NCBI GenBank assembly: GCA_023419315.1 | Contig: JAEZYE010000061.1 | Span: forward strand, 1 to 64,000 | Source: Pseudomonadota bacterium | GTDB taxonomy: Bacteria; Pseudomonadota; Gammaproteobacteria; Xanthomonadales; Xanthomonadaceae | Direction of reading: 5' to 3' | Length of the DNA stretch: 64,000 nt | In this document: in pieces, positions 35,596 through 44,115 of the stretch | Layout: each line of letters begins with the position of its first letter | Position numbering within the stretch: position 1 is the first letter of the stretch | Position numbers and translations under genes: made by a program | Notes under the pieces: model-generated | What the model saw: the letters and a program-made list of their open reading frames with translations, nothing else | Told to the model about the DNA's origin: nothing | Database searches by the model: none

Positions 35596-37896
35596 TCAGA
35601 ACTTCATCGTGAACTCGGCGCCCACGGTGCGCGGTTCGTTGATGAAGCCGGTGAGGTTGTTGAAGTCGATGCCGCCGACGATGCGCGTCTGGTCGGTGAT
35701 GTTGCGGCCGAACAGCGCCACTTCGTAGTCACCGTAGTTCCAGCCGTAGCCGATGCGCAGGCCGCCTTCCAGCGAGGACTTGCCGGTGAATTCCACCGAC
35801 TCGTACAGGAAGAAGTTGACCTCGCTGCGGTAGGCCCAGTCGGTATAGAAGTACAGTTCCGCGCCGTCACCCATCGGCACGCTGTAGCGCGCGGTCAGGT
35901 TGTGTACCCACTTCGGCGCCTGCGGCAGCGGGTTGCCGTTGATGTTGGCGACAGTCGTGCCATTGGCGGTGACCGAGGTCGGGTCGGTCGGCGTGCAGAT
36001 CGGCGGATTGAAGTTGGTCGCGCCGCACACCGGAATCGCCAGTGCGCTGTCCTTGATCTCGGTGTCGTTGTAGCTGCTGCCGAAGGTCACCAGCAGGTTG
36101 TCGAGCACGTAGGCTTCCAGATCCAGTTCGAAGCCCTGGCCGGTCGTCCTGTCGGCGTTGAGCAGCGTGGCGATGTTGGAGCCCCCGCCGACCGCGATGA
36201 TCTGCTGGTCATCGACGTTGTAGCGGAACACGGTGAAGCCCAGGCGCGCGCGCTTGTCCCACAGGTCGGCCTTGATGCCGGCTTCGTAGGAAATGACCTT
36301 TTCCGAGTCCGCGGTCGACACGCCGCCATTCGCCGCATCCGGACTGGCAAACAGCAACCGGCCCTGCACCGAAGGCGCGCGGAAGCCGGTCGCCACGCGC
36401 GCGAACAGGTTGATGTTGTCGTTGGCCGCATACACGCCGCTCAAATCCCAGCTGACGTTGTCCTTGTCGGTCTTGACCGTGTACGGGCCACCGACCGGAG
36501 CGCCGAAGGGCGCGCCTTCCAGAACGGTCGCACTGAAGTCCTTCTCGTCCTGCGTGTAGCGCACGCCGCCGCGCAGCTTGAGCTTTTCGGTGGCCTGGTA
36601 TTCGCCGGAGGCGAACACGGCCCACGCATCGTTCTTCTGTTCCTGGATCGCATGGCCGGCGCGCGGATTGCCATCGGTCAGCGAGTCATAGTTGAAGCTG
36701 TCGATGGTGATGTCTTCCTGGTACCAGAACAGGCCGGCCTGCCAGTTGAACTGGCCGCTGTAGTTCGATTCCAGGCGGAATTCCTGCGTGATCTGCTTGT
36801 GATCGGGCAGGCCGTCGGCCGATTCGGAGGCGAACGGAATCACGCCCGGGCCGGAATCCGGCAGGAACACCGCGCCGTAGCCGCCGTCGATGTCGCCGCG
36901 GTTGAGCGACTCGGCGGTTTCGTAACCGGTGATCGAATACAGCGTGTGCGCGCCGAAGTCCCAGCTCAGGCGCGCGCTGCCGCCCCAGGTGTCGAGTTCG
37001 GAGAAGTTGACGCCGTCGGTGTACACCTTGTCCTTGTCGAAGCCGGGCACGAAATCATTGGTGCCCTTCTGGATGATGTTGGCGCGGAACAGGCGCGCGG
37101 TGCCGTTGAGGTGGCGCTTGTGCAGGTTGAACAGGCCTTCGAAGGCGTCGCCTTCGTAGAGGAACTGCACGCGCGCGGCGGTTTCGTCATAGCCTTCCGC
37201 GCCGCGATCCGGGCCGGGTCCGTATTCGTTCGTGACCCAGTCTTCCTTGCGCTGGTAGAGCGCCGAGACACGCGCGGACCAGCGCTCGCTCAGCGGGCCG
37301 CCGATCGCGCCTTCGAAATTCCACATTTCGTCGCTGCCATAGGACAGCTGCGCGTAGCCATCGAGTTCGCGCGTGGGCTTGGCGGATTCGAACTTCACCA
37401 CGCCGGCCGGGGTGTTGCGGCCGAACAGCGTGCCCTGCGGCCCGCGCAGCACTTCGATGCGTTCCAGATCGAACACCGGGAAGCCCTTCAGCAACGGACT
37501 TTCCTGCACGACCTCGTCATACACCAGCGACACCGGCTGCGAGGCGTTGAGATCGAAATCGGTGTTGCCGAGGCCGCGGATGTAGAAGCGCGGGAACGCG
37601 CGGCCGTAGGAGGATTCGATGTTGAGGCTGGGCACGCGCGCGGACAGGAAGCGCACGTCGTTGCCGCCGGAGCCGAGCACGTCGAGCTTTTCGCCGCTGA
37701 CGCTGGAGATGGAGACCGGCACGTCCTGGATGTTTTCCACCTTGCGCTGCGCGGTCACCTGCACGGTGTCGAGCGTGGCGGCGTCGGTGCGCGGCGGTGG
37801 AGTGGCGTCCTGCGCGAGCGCGGGACCGAACGGCAGCAGGGCGGCAATGGCGAACGCAAGACGATGCGGCCGCGCGGCGGGGCGGTTCTGGGACAT
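35596..37896 (-). CDS. TonB-dependent outer-membrane receptor
   Basis: 766 residues. The signal peptide ends PFGPALA (about residue 28). A TonB-box-like stretch LDTVQVTAQRKVENIQDVP lies at about 42-60, the plug domain covers about 60-170 (FPRFYIRGLGNTDFD, LERIEVLRGPQGTLFGRNTPAGVV), and the 22-strand barrel ends in aromatic ...AEFTMKF, typical of outer-membrane insertion. It imports a ligand using energy from TonB-ExbB-ExbD. The plug and barrel resemble Iron-complex/FyuA-like and sphingomonad-type receptors; the substrate is not visible. Convergence with a chitinase gene hints at glycans, but that is weak. Confidence 0.92.
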   Translation of the reverse strand: MSQNRPAARPHRLAFAIAALLPFGPALAQDATPPPRTDAATLDTVQVTAQRKVENIQDVPVSISSVSGEKLDVLGSGGNDVRFLSARVPSLNIESSYGRAFPRFYIRGLGNTDFDLNASQPVSLVYDEVVQESPLLKGFPVFDLERIEVLRGPQGTLFGRNTPAGVVKFESAKPTRELDGYAQLSYGSDEMWNFEGAIGGPLSERWSARVSALYQRKEDWVTNEYGPGPDRGAEGYDETAARVQFLYEGDAFEGLFNLHKRHLNGTARLFRANIIQKGTNDFVPGFDKDKVYTDGVNFSELDTWGGSARLSWDFGAHTLYSITGYETAESLNRGDIDGGYGAVFLPDSGPGVIPFASESADGLPDHKQITQEFRLESNYSGQFNWQAGLFWYQEDITIDSFNYDSLTDGNPRAGHAIQEQKNDAWAVFASGEYQATEKLKLRGGVRYTQDEKDFSATVLEGAPFGAPVGGPYTVKTDKDNVSWDLSGVYAANDNINLFARVATGFRAPSVQGRLLFASPDAANGGVSTADSEKVISYEAGIKADLWDKRARLGFTVFRYNVDDQQIIAVGGGSNIATLLNADRTTGQGFELDLEAYVLDNLLVTFGSSYNDTEIKDSALAIPVCGATNFNPPICTPTDPTSVTANGTTVANINGNPLPQAPKWVHNLTARYSVPMGDGAELYFYTDWAYRSEVNFFLYESVEFTGKSSLEGGLRIGYGWNYGDYEVALFGRNITDQTRIVGGIDFNNLTGFINEPRTVGAEFTMKF

Positions 37897-38122
37897 GGCG
37901 ATGGCTATCCGAAAGGGGTGGTCGGAGGCGGCAAGTGCGGCCGCGAGCGTGAATGTTGCATGACAGCAATGGGCCCGGGCAATGGCCGGAAGTCGTGTTC
38001 ATGACAACTGTAATCGCGATGCCGCTTTGCGGCGGCCGGGTCCGCCGGACAGGACTTCCGGAGGTGTTGGCGCGCGCCCGGCGGCGGCTAGACTCGCCGC
38101 TCCCTCCTCTCGGAAACGTCCC

Positions 38123-39142
38123 ATGAGCCAGTGGTATTTCCACAACAGCGGTGACCAGAGCCGGATCGGCCCGCTCGATGAAGAATCCGCCCGTCGCCAT
38201 GCCCAGCTCAATCCGGGCGCACTGGCCTGGCGCGAGGGCATGCGCGAGTGGAAAGCCGCGCGCGAGCTGCCCGAGCTGGGTGGCGCCGCCGCGCCGCCGC
38301 CACACCTTCCGCCGCTGCCGGGCAATAGCGGCGGCCGCCGGGGTGCGGACGAAATCGACTTCCGCATCGTCGGCCATGAAATGCAGTTCGTGGAAATCGA
38401 ACTGGATCCGGGCGAAAGCGCGATTGCCGAGGCCGGCGCATTGATGTTCAAGGACGCCCACGTGCAGATGGACACGGTGTTCGGCGACGGTTCGCACAGC
38501 GGCCAGGGCGGCGGCCTGATGGACAAGCTGTTCTCCGCGGGCAAGCGCGTGCTGACCGGCGAAAGCCTGTTCACCACCCTGTACACGCATTCCGGCACGG
38601 GCAAGGCAAAGGTGGCGTTCGCTGCGCCGTATCCGGGCACGGTGTTGCCGATCAAGCTGGACGAACACGGCGGCCGCCTGATCTGCCAGAAGGACAGCTT
38701 CCTCGCCGGCGCGCGCGGCGTCAGCGTCGGCATCCACCTGCAGCGCAAGATCCTCACCGGCCTGTTCGGCGGCGAGGGCTTCATCATGCAGAAGCTGGAA
38801 GGCGACGGCTGGGTGTTCGTGCACGCGGGCGGCTGCGTGGTCGAACGCGAACTGCGTGCCGGCGAACGCATCGATGTCGATACCGGCTGCGTGGTCGCTT
38901 ACCACGCCAGCGTGAACATGGACGTGCGCCCGGTCAGCGGCATCAAGAGCATGTTCTTCGGCGGCGAAGGCGTGTTCCTGGCGACTCTCACCGGCCCGGG
39001 CAAGGTGTGGCTGCAATCGCTGCCGTTCTCGCGCCTGGCCGGCCGCATGTTGCAGGCCGCGCCGCAGAACGGTGGGGCCCGCGGCGAAGGTTCGGTGCTG
39101 GGTGGCCTGGGCCGCATCCTCGACGGCGACAACAGCTTCTGA
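38123..39142 (+). CDS. GYF_2 domain fused to an AIM24 (TIGR00266) domain
   Basis: 339 residues. N-terminal GYF_2/DUF4339-like domain (about 1-55: WYFHNSGDQSRIGPLDEE, then WREGMREWKAARELPEL), a Pro/Gly-rich linker, then an AIM24/TIGR00266 domain (about 80-320: EAGALMFKDAHVQM, GKAKVAFAAPYPGTVLPIKL, EGFIMQKLEGDGWVFVHAGGCV). AIM24-like proteins have a twisted beta fold; the bacterial function is not established, and the GYF_2 part is thought to bind peptides. A -10-like tagact lies at 38089-38094. The gene is single. Confidence 0.85.
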   Translation: MSQWYFHNSGDQSRIGPLDEESARRHAQLNPGALAWREGMREWKAARELPELGGAAAPPPHLPPLPGNSGGRRGADEIDFRIVGHEMQFVEIELDPGESAIAEAGALMFKDAHVQMDTVFGDGSHSGQGGGLMDKLFSAGKRVLTGESLFTTLYTHSGTGKAKVAFAAPYPGTVLPIKLDEHGGRLICQKDSFLAGARGVSVGIHLQRKILTGLFGGEGFIMQKLEGDGWVFVHAGGCVVERELRAGERIDVDTGCVVAYHASVNMDVRPVSGIKSMFFGGEGVFLATLTGPGKVWLQSLPFSRLAGRMLQAAPQNGGARGEGSVLGGLGRILDGDNSF

Positions 39143-39218
39143 TCCGCCGCATGCCGCGGTCGGTCGCCATTGCACCCGGGCGCGCTATCCTGCGCGCCCC
39201 TGATCCGCGCGCATTCCG

Positions 39219-40241
39219 ATGAAACGCCGTTCGCTCTGCCTGCTGCCTTTCGCGCTGTTGCTGGCCTCCTGCGGTGGCGAAAACACGCGGCCCACCCCGC
39301 CCGCCGCTGCTACGGTGGTGGCGCCGCCGACGCCGGCAGTGCCCAAGCCGCGCGTCGGCATCGCGCTCGGCGGCGGCGCCGCCAAGGGCTTCGCCCACAT
39401 CGGCGTGATCAAGATGCTGGAAGCCAACGGCATCCAGCCGGTGGTCGTTTCCGGCACCAGCGCCGGCAGCGTGGTCGGCGCGCTCTATGCCAGCGGCATG
39501 GATGCATTCCAGATGCAGCAGCAGGCGTTCGCGCTGGATGAAGCGAAGATCCGCGACGTGCGGCTGTTCTCCGGCGGTCTCGTGCAGGGCCAGGCGCTGC
39601 AGGACTACGTCAACGAAGTGGTCGGCAAGCGCGCGATCGAGAAGATGAAGAAGCCGCTGGCGATCGTCGCCACGCGCCTGGAGAACGGCGAGCGCACGGT
39701 GTTCGTGCGCGGCAATACCGGCCAGGCCGTTCGCGCCTCCAGCAGCATTCCCGGCGTGTTCGAGCCGGTCACCATCGGCAAGGCGACGTACGTGGACGGC
39801 GGCGTGGTCAGTCCGGTACCGGTGGACGCGGCACGCGAACTCGGCGCGGATTTCGTCATCGCCGTGGACATTTCCACCAAAGCCCCGGGCACGCGTCCGG
39901 GCAGCATGCTCGGCATCGTCAACCAGTCGATCGGCATCATGGGCCAGAAGCTCGGCGAGCTGGAACTGGCGCGCGCGGACATCGTGATCCGGCCGAAGGT
40001 CAACGACATCGGTCCGGCCGATTTCGCGCAGAAGAACAATGCGATCCTCGAAGGCGAGCGCGCGGCGCTGGCGGCGATGCCGCAGATCCGCGGCAAGCTG
40101 GAGCAGATGCAGAAGGCGCGCGTGGCGGCGGCGCAGGCCGCGATCAAGCCGCCGGTGGTGACGCCGCCAGCGGAAGAGTGCAAGGACAGCGGCATGATGG
40201 GCCGCCTGCTCGGCCGCAAGGGCGAGTGCGGCAAGCGCTGA
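39219..40241 (+). CDS. Patatin-like phospholipase lipoprotein (RssA/NTE type)
   Basis: 340 residues. The lipobox ends LLLASC (Cys19), then a Pro/Ala linker, so the protein should be membrane-anchored outside the cytoplasm. Patatin domain from about 45: oxyanion hole GGGAAKGFAHIG, nucleophile elbow GTSAGS (Ser86) and catalytic aspartate in YVDGGVVSPVPVDAARELG. It should hydrolyse lipid acyl esters. The C-terminus (EECKDSGMMGRLLGRKGECGKR) has a cysteine pair. -10-like tatcct precedes it. No partner gene is linked. Confidence 0.9.
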   Translation: MKRRSLCLLPFALLLASCGGENTRPTPPAAATVVAPPTPAVPKPRVGIALGGGAAKGFAHIGVIKMLEANGIQPVVVSGTSAGSVVGALYASGMDAFQMQQQAFALDEAKIRDVRLFSGGLVQGQALQDYVNEVVGKRAIEKMKKPLAIVATRLENGERTVFVRGNTGQAVRASSSIPGVFEPVTIGKATYVDGGVVSPVPVDAARELGADFVIAVDISTKAPGTRPGSMLGIVNQSIGIMGQKLGELELARADIVIRPKVNDIGPADFAQKNNAILEGERAALAAMPQIRGKLEQMQKARVAAAQAAIKPPVVTPPAEECKDSGMMGRLLGRKGECGKR

Positions 40242-40253
40242 CGCGCATCGGGT

Positions 40254-40763
40254 TCAGCCGAGCGCGCGGACCGCGCGCGGCACCGGCAGGGCCAGCAGCA
40301 CCGCCGGCAGGCCGAAACGCCACAATGCCGAAAGCAGCGACACCTGGTGCGCGAAGATCCACAGCGCGACCGCGCCCAGCAGTGCAACGGCGATGAAGAC
40401 CCCCACGATCAGCAGGTTCAGGCCAATCTGCATGCGCCGCTCCTGCGCCGTCATCTGCATCGGAACGGCGGTGCGCCCGGCCTTCGGATCGCGCATGCGG
40501 TTGATCAGCTGCATCACCGCCAGCGGTGCCAGCACGGTCGCCACCAGCACGCGCGCGGAGGCGTAACCGCACATCAGTGCGAGCATCAGGATGCCGGCGC
40601 CGAACCAGGCCGCGCCCGGTTGCGCGGGCGCAGCGCCCTGCCCCGCCCAGCTTCCCAGCACCAGGCAACCCACGCCCTGCCCCAGCAGCAGGAACAGATC
40701 GATGCGCTCCTGCCGCGCCTGCGCGGCCTTGCTTGGCAACGGCGGTGGCTGGGTCCGGATCAT
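40254..40763 (-). CDS. Hypothetical four-helix membrane protein
   Basis: 169 residues. Predicted membrane segments at about 23-40, 50-85 (two), 113-135 and 145-165, with a polar loop MRDPKAGRTAVPMQM between the second and third. No family is recognised. The ATG overlaps the stop of the HD-domain gene by 4 bases, so the two are coupled. The N-terminus begins with a proline-rich cytosolic stretch. It could be an integral helper of the HD protein, but nothing in the sequence proves this. Confidence 0.7.
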   Translation of the reverse strand: MIRTQPPPLPSKAAQARQERIDLFLLLGQGVGCLVLGSWAGQGAAPAQPGAAWFGAGILMLALMCGYASARVLVATVLAPLAVMQLINRMRDPKAGRTAVPMQMTAQERRMQIGLNLLIVGVFIAVALLGAVALWIFAHQVSLLSALWRFGLPAVLLALPVPRAVRALG

Positions 40764-41401
40764 GCGTGTATCCCCTTCGAACGCGTGGCGCGGATGGCCT
40801 GCGCCAGATTGTGCCGCGCCACTGCATCCAGGCGCGTGTGCAGGACGTCGGTGGCGTACAGGCGCGGCCGATCGAGAAAGCCCTGCAGGATGGCGCGCCG
40901 CTTGCGCCGGAACAGGAAGCCGGGGACGAAGGCGTACTCGCGGCGGATCTGGGCTTCGTACTCCTCGAAGCGCACGGCATCGGCTCCCAGAATCGACAGA
41001 TCGATGTCCACCAGCAGTGCTTCATCGCCGGCCTGCGGGACGGCCGTGTGCCGCGTGGCGAGAATCAGTGCATGCACGCGCTCCGCCGCGTCCGCCGCCA
41101 CGCCCGCGGCATGCAACGCTTCACGCGCCCAATCGGCGCTGCGCAGTTCGTTGTCGGCGGCGCGGGTGTCGTAGATCGCATCATGGAACCAGAGCGCCAG
41201 TTCCACCTCGTGCGGTCGTTGCGCCAGGGCACGCACTTCATCGAACAGCCGCAGGCATTCGGCCAGGTGTTGCAGCGTGTGGTAGTGGCGATGCGGTTCG
41301 ACATAACGCGCGATCACTGCGTCGAAAACCGCGCGACCGTCGCCGCGGGCGCCAATCCCGGCCCAGGCACGCTGCCAGGACGCGGACAGGAGTGCGTCCA
41401 T
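40760..41401 (-). CDS. HD-domain metal-dependent hydrolase
   Basis: 213 residues. The pattern YHTLQHLAECLRLF at about 40-53 and the HD pair in LALWFHDAIYD (about 68-78) followed by HALILATRHT and LLVDIDLSILG gives the ligands of an HD phosphohydrolase of the predicted metal-dependent HD superfamily (COG4339). Substrate unknown. It is followed, with a 4-base overlap, by a small membrane protein gene, and lies 9 bases after a secreted monooxygenase-like gene. Confidence 0.85.
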   Translation of the reverse strand: MDALLSASWQRAWAGIGARGDGRAVFDAVIARYVEPHRHYHTLQHLAECLRLFDEVRALAQRPHEVELALWFHDAIYDTRAADNELRSADWAREALHAAGVAADAAERVHALILATRHTAVPQAGDEALLVDIDLSILGADAVRFEEYEAQIRREYAFVPGFLFRRKRRAILQGFLDRPRLYATDVLHTRLDAVARHNLAQAIRATRSKGIHA

Positions 41402-41410
41402 CGAGCTTCC

Positions 41411-41815
41411 CTAGCCTGCCTGCGGCAATCCGTGGCCGCCGACCGGTTCGGTTTCGCGACGTTCGCCGAAGCCCGCGATCAGCGGTTTCGCGCGCGCGAT
41501 CACCTGCTGCACTGCGGGCAGCGACAACGATGCCTTGTGGCTCTGCGCGCTGTCCCAGACTTCGGTGATCCAGATGCCGTCGGCATCGGCGGGATCGCGC
41601 GCAACCACGTAGCTCAGGCAGCCCGGCATGCCGCCGATGCCTTCCAGCATCAATGCGATCAGCGCATCGCGCTGGCCGGAAACCGCCTTCATGTTGCCAA
41701 TCAATCCGTACATGGTGGGTGTTGCTCCTCTGGATGCGGGGAATGCGATGGCCGGCAGCGCGCCGGCCAGCCATCCGGCGCCGGCCGCCGCGAGCATGTC
41801 GCGCCGCGTGATCAT
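41411..41815 (-). CDS. Secreted antibiotic-biosynthesis-monooxygenase (ABM) domain protein
   Basis: 134 residues. The N-terminus MITRRDMLAAAGAGWLAGALP is Tat-like (RR followed by hydrophobic stretch). A short ABM/YgiN fold follows (about 36-115: MYGLIGNMKAVSGQRDALIALM, GCLSYVVARDPADADGIWITEVWDS). ABM proteins include quinol monooxygenases that act without cofactor; many have no known substrate. A Tat signal on such a small protein is uncommon. The ATG overlaps the GFA gene stop by 4 bases, so both are coupled. Confidence 0.8.
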   Translation of the reverse strand: MITRRDMLAAAGAGWLAGALPAIAFPASRGATPTMYGLIGNMKAVSGQRDALIALMLEGIGGMPGCLSYVVARDPADADGIWITEVWDSAQSHKASLSLPAVQQVIARAKPLIAGFGERRETEPVGGHGLPQAG

Positions 41816-42231
41816 GCCGCACCTCCGTGCCCGTGCACGCGATCACTGGGATGGTGCACGCCGTCCTCCACCGGCACCTCGCCCAGCGCGAACGGATTGA
41901 CTCCGTCCAGGCAGCCGACGTTGTAACCGTACTGGTCCGGGTTGGAGCGCCGCCGGTGATGGGTGTAGATGCCACAGCGGGCACAGAAGTAATGCCGCGC
42001 CACGTGCGTGTTGAACTGGTAGAGCGTCAGCAGGTGCTCGCCTTCGACCACGCGCAACCCCGACTGCGGAACCGAAGCGACGATGGCGCCCTTGCGACGG
42101 CACAGCGAGCAATCGCAGCGTCGCGGGTCGACGATGCCGTCGGGCAGATCCAGTTCGAGGACGACACCGCCGCAATGGCAGCGGGCGCGATGCCGGGGCT
42201 GGATGGCGGTGCCGCCGACTTCGCGGATCAT
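41812..42231 (-). CDS. GFA-family zinc-binding protein (CENP-V/GFA fold)
   Basis: 139 residues. Zinc-binding cysteines: ARCHCGGVVLEL (Cys18, Cys20), RRCDCSLCRRKGAI (Cys39, Cys41, Cys44) and FCARCGIYTHH (Cys83, Cys86), the GFA order. GFA proteins are named after glutathione-dependent formaldehyde activation, but most members lack a proven reaction. It is translationally coupled to the secreted ABM protein downstream. Confidence 0.87.
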   Translation of the reverse strand: MIREVGGTAIQPRHRARCHCGGVVLELDLPDGIVDPRRCDCSLCRRKGAIVASVPQSGLRVVEGEHLLTLYQFNTHVARHYFCARCGIYTHHRRRSNPDQYGYNVGCLDGVNPFALGEVPVEDGVHHPSDRVHGHGGAA

Positions 42232-42287
42232 GGGCCTGGCGCCTGGGCGAAGCGGCTTGGCAGGAGGATCATGCGGACTCCGTGGGC

Positions 42288-42542
42288 TCAGCGGCGGAAC
42301 TCGGTGGGACGTTCGAGTTGATGGATCGCGTCCTGCAGATCATCGATGCGCGAGGCGAGGATCGCCTGAGCATCGAACAGGCCGCGATTGTAGAAGTAGG
42401 CGCCGATTTCGCCGGTGAAGAAATCCAGCAGGAATTCGGCATCGAAGCGGCCGAGCGACTGTTTCAGCTCTTCGTTGAAATACAGCTGGATGCGGCTGAC
42501 CAGCACGGCTTTTTCTGCATCGCTGAAGCGGATGTCGGACAT
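42288..42542 (-). CDS. DUF2164 family protein
   Basis: 84 residues: FSDAEKAVLVSRIQLYFNEEL, then AEFLLDFFTGEIGAYFYNRGL, matching the small DUF2164 family. Mostly helical and acidic; no function is known. It ends 56 bases from the GFA gene start and begins 29 bases after the Lrp-type regulator gene, so it may share that transcript. Confidence 0.8.
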   Translation of the reverse strand: MSDIRFSDAEKAVLVSRIQLYFNEELKQSLGRFDAEFLLDFFTGEIGAYFYNRGLFDAQAILASRIDDLQDAIHQLERPTEFRR

Positions 42543-42571
42543 GGCGGACTCGTTCGGAGGTACGGGCGCGC

Positions 42572-43051
42572 TCAGGCGCGGGGCAGCGGCCAGCCGGCGA
42601 ACTCCTTGACCGTGCGCAGCACGAAACTGGAGTTCACGTCGGCCACGCCGCTGGCATTGAGCAGGCGGTCCAGCAGGAAACGCGAGAAGTGTTCGAGGTC
42701 GCGCACGACCACGTGCAACAGGTAGTCCATGTCGCCGGTGAGCGCGTGGCAGGTGACGACCTCGTCCCAGGTCTGCACGTTTTCGGCGAAGCGCTCGACG
42801 CTGCTGGGCCCGTGCTTCTCCAGCTGCACGCGCACGTAGGCCTGCAGGCCAAGCCCGACGCTCTGCGGATTGACCCGGGCACCGTAGCCGGCGATCACGC
42901 CCGCCGCTTCCAGTCGCTGGATGCGTCGCAGGCAGGCCGAAGGCGACAGGTTCACCTGGGCGGCGATGTCGGAATTGGCGGTCCGGCCCTGCTGCTGCAG
43001 CAAGGCCAGCAGGCGCAGGTCGATTCGGTCCAGAACGGCGTTTTCGGCCAT
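42572..43051 (-). CDS. Lrp/AsnC-family transcriptional regulator
   Basis: 159 residues. N-terminal winged helix-turn-helix (LDRIDLRLLALLQQQGRTANSDIAAQVNLSPSACLRRIQRLEAAGVI, about 6-52) and C-terminal RAM ligand-binding domain (about 68-150: VRVQLEKHG, TGDMDYLLHVVVRDLEHFSRFL). It is divergent from phhA, 121 bases away, which is the usual arrangement for a regulator of aromatic amino acid breakdown (PhhR and Lrp-like). The effector is probably an amino acid, which I infer only. Confidence 0.9.
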   Translation of the reverse strand: MAENAVLDRIDLRLLALLQQQGRTANSDIAAQVNLSPSACLRRIQRLEAAGVIAGYGARVNPQSVGLGLQAYVRVQLEKHGPSSVERFAENVQTWDEVVTCHALTGDMDYLLHVVVRDLEHFSRFLLDRLLNASGVADVNSSFVLRTVKEFAGWPLPRA

Positions 43052-43074
43052 TTGTTGTCACCCGCCGTATTCAT

Positions 43075-43131
43075 ACGCAACAAGATTGCGCCACAGTCGC
43101 CATCCTGCGCAACTTCGCAAGCCTGTTGCGC
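43075..43131. promoter_or_regulatory. Inverted repeats between the Lrp regulator and phhA; candidate Lrp operator
   Basis: cgcaa-caaga-ttgcg (43076-43090) and gcgcaac...gttgcgc (43107-43113, 43125-43131) are two dyads with related half sites (gcaac/gttgc), in the 121-bp divergent region. Spaced related half sites are typical for Lrp/AsnC regulators. Confidence 0.45.
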
Positions 43132-43172
43132 GCCGCTGGCGCTAGCATCAGACGCTTGCCCAGGAGCTGACC

Positions 43173-44057
43173 ATGAACGAACCGCGCCGCGTCGAGCACC
43201 AGCAGACCGACAAAGGCTACGTGCCGGTCTACACCACCGCGATCATCGAGCAGCCGGCCGACTACAGTGCCGATGATCACGCCACCTGGGGCACGCTGTA
43301 CGAACGGCAGCGCGCCCTGCTCGTCGGTCGCGCCTGCGACGAATTCCTGCACGCGCAGGACGCCATGGGCATGACGCCGGACCGCATCCCGCGTTTCAGC
43401 GAACTCAACGAAGTGCTGCGCGAGACCACCGGCTGGACGCTGATTGGCGTGGAAGGCCTGCTGCCGGAACTGGATTTCTTCGAACACCTGGCGCATCGCC
43501 GCTTTCCGGTGACGTGGTGGATCCGCCGCCCGGATCAGATCGACTACATCGCCGAACCGGATCTCTTCCACGATCTGTTCGGCCACGTGCCGCTGCTGAT
43601 GAATCCGGTGTTCGCCGACTACATGCAAGCCTACGGACGCGGCGGCGTGAAAGCGCACGGCATCGATCCGCAGGCGCTGGTGCACCTGACGCGGCTGTAC
43701 TGGTACACGGTGGAATTCGGCTTGATCAATACGGCCGACGGCCTGCGCATCTACGGCGCCGGCATCGTCTCGTCCAAGGGCGAATCGCTGTACTCGCTGG
43801 AGTCGGACGCGCCCAACCGCATCGGGTTCGATCTCGAACGGCTGATGCGTACGCGCTATCGCATCGACACCTATCAGAAGACCTACTTCGTCATCGACAG
43901 CTTCGAACAGCTGATGCAGGCGACCGCGCCGGACTTCACGCCGATCTATGCACGGCTGGCGCAGCAGGACGCCATTCCGGCCGGTGAGGTCCGCGCGGAG
44001 GATCGCGTGTTCCATCGTGGCAGCGGCGAAGGCTGGTCGAGCGAAGGCGACGTCTGA
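43173..44057 (+). CDS. phhA: Phenylalanine-4-hydroxylase
   Basis: 294 residues, bacterial PAH size. It makes tyrosine from phenylalanine with tetrahydrobiopterin (or a related pterin) and Fe(II). The iron triad is in DLFHDLFGHVP (His and His, near residues 135-140) and WYTVEFGLI (Glu near 180). It also has GWTLIGVEGLLPELDFF and FPVTWWIRRPDQIDYI. Divergent from the Lrp-type regulator. The ribosome site region is aggagctgaccATG. GTP cyclohydrolase I (folE) at 12359 could feed pterin synthesis. Confidence 0.96.
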   Translation: MNEPRRVEHQQTDKGYVPVYTTAIIEQPADYSADDHATWGTLYERQRALLVGRACDEFLHAQDAMGMTPDRIPRFSELNEVLRETTGWTLIGVEGLLPELDFFEHLAHRRFPVTWWIRRPDQIDYIAEPDLFHDLFGHVPLLMNPVFADYMQAYGRGGVKAHGIDPQALVHLTRLYWYTVEFGLINTADGLRIYGAGIVSSKGESLYSLESDAPNRIGFDLERLMRTRYRIDTYQKTYFVIDSFEQLMQATAPDFTPIYARLAQQDAIPAGEVRAEDRVFHRGSGEGWSSEGDV

Positions 44058-44103
44058 CACCACGCGGGCCGGCGATCGTCACGGCCCGCACATCGGCCTC
44101 GCC

Positions 44104-44109
44104 TAGAAT
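44104..44109 (+). promoter_or_regulatory. -10 hexamer (TAGAAT) for the second TonB-dependent receptor
   Basis: tagaat lies 6 bases before the ATG at 44116, so a transcript starting 6-7 bases downstream would begin at or next to the start codon. No clear -35 is seen. Confidence 0.4.
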
Positions 44110-44115
44110 CGGCGC

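Noticed and set aside
35902..38004. A 700-residue open frame on the plus strand
   Set aside because: It is the antisense shadow of the TonB-dependent receptor at 35596-37896; Arg/Ala-rich with no domain.
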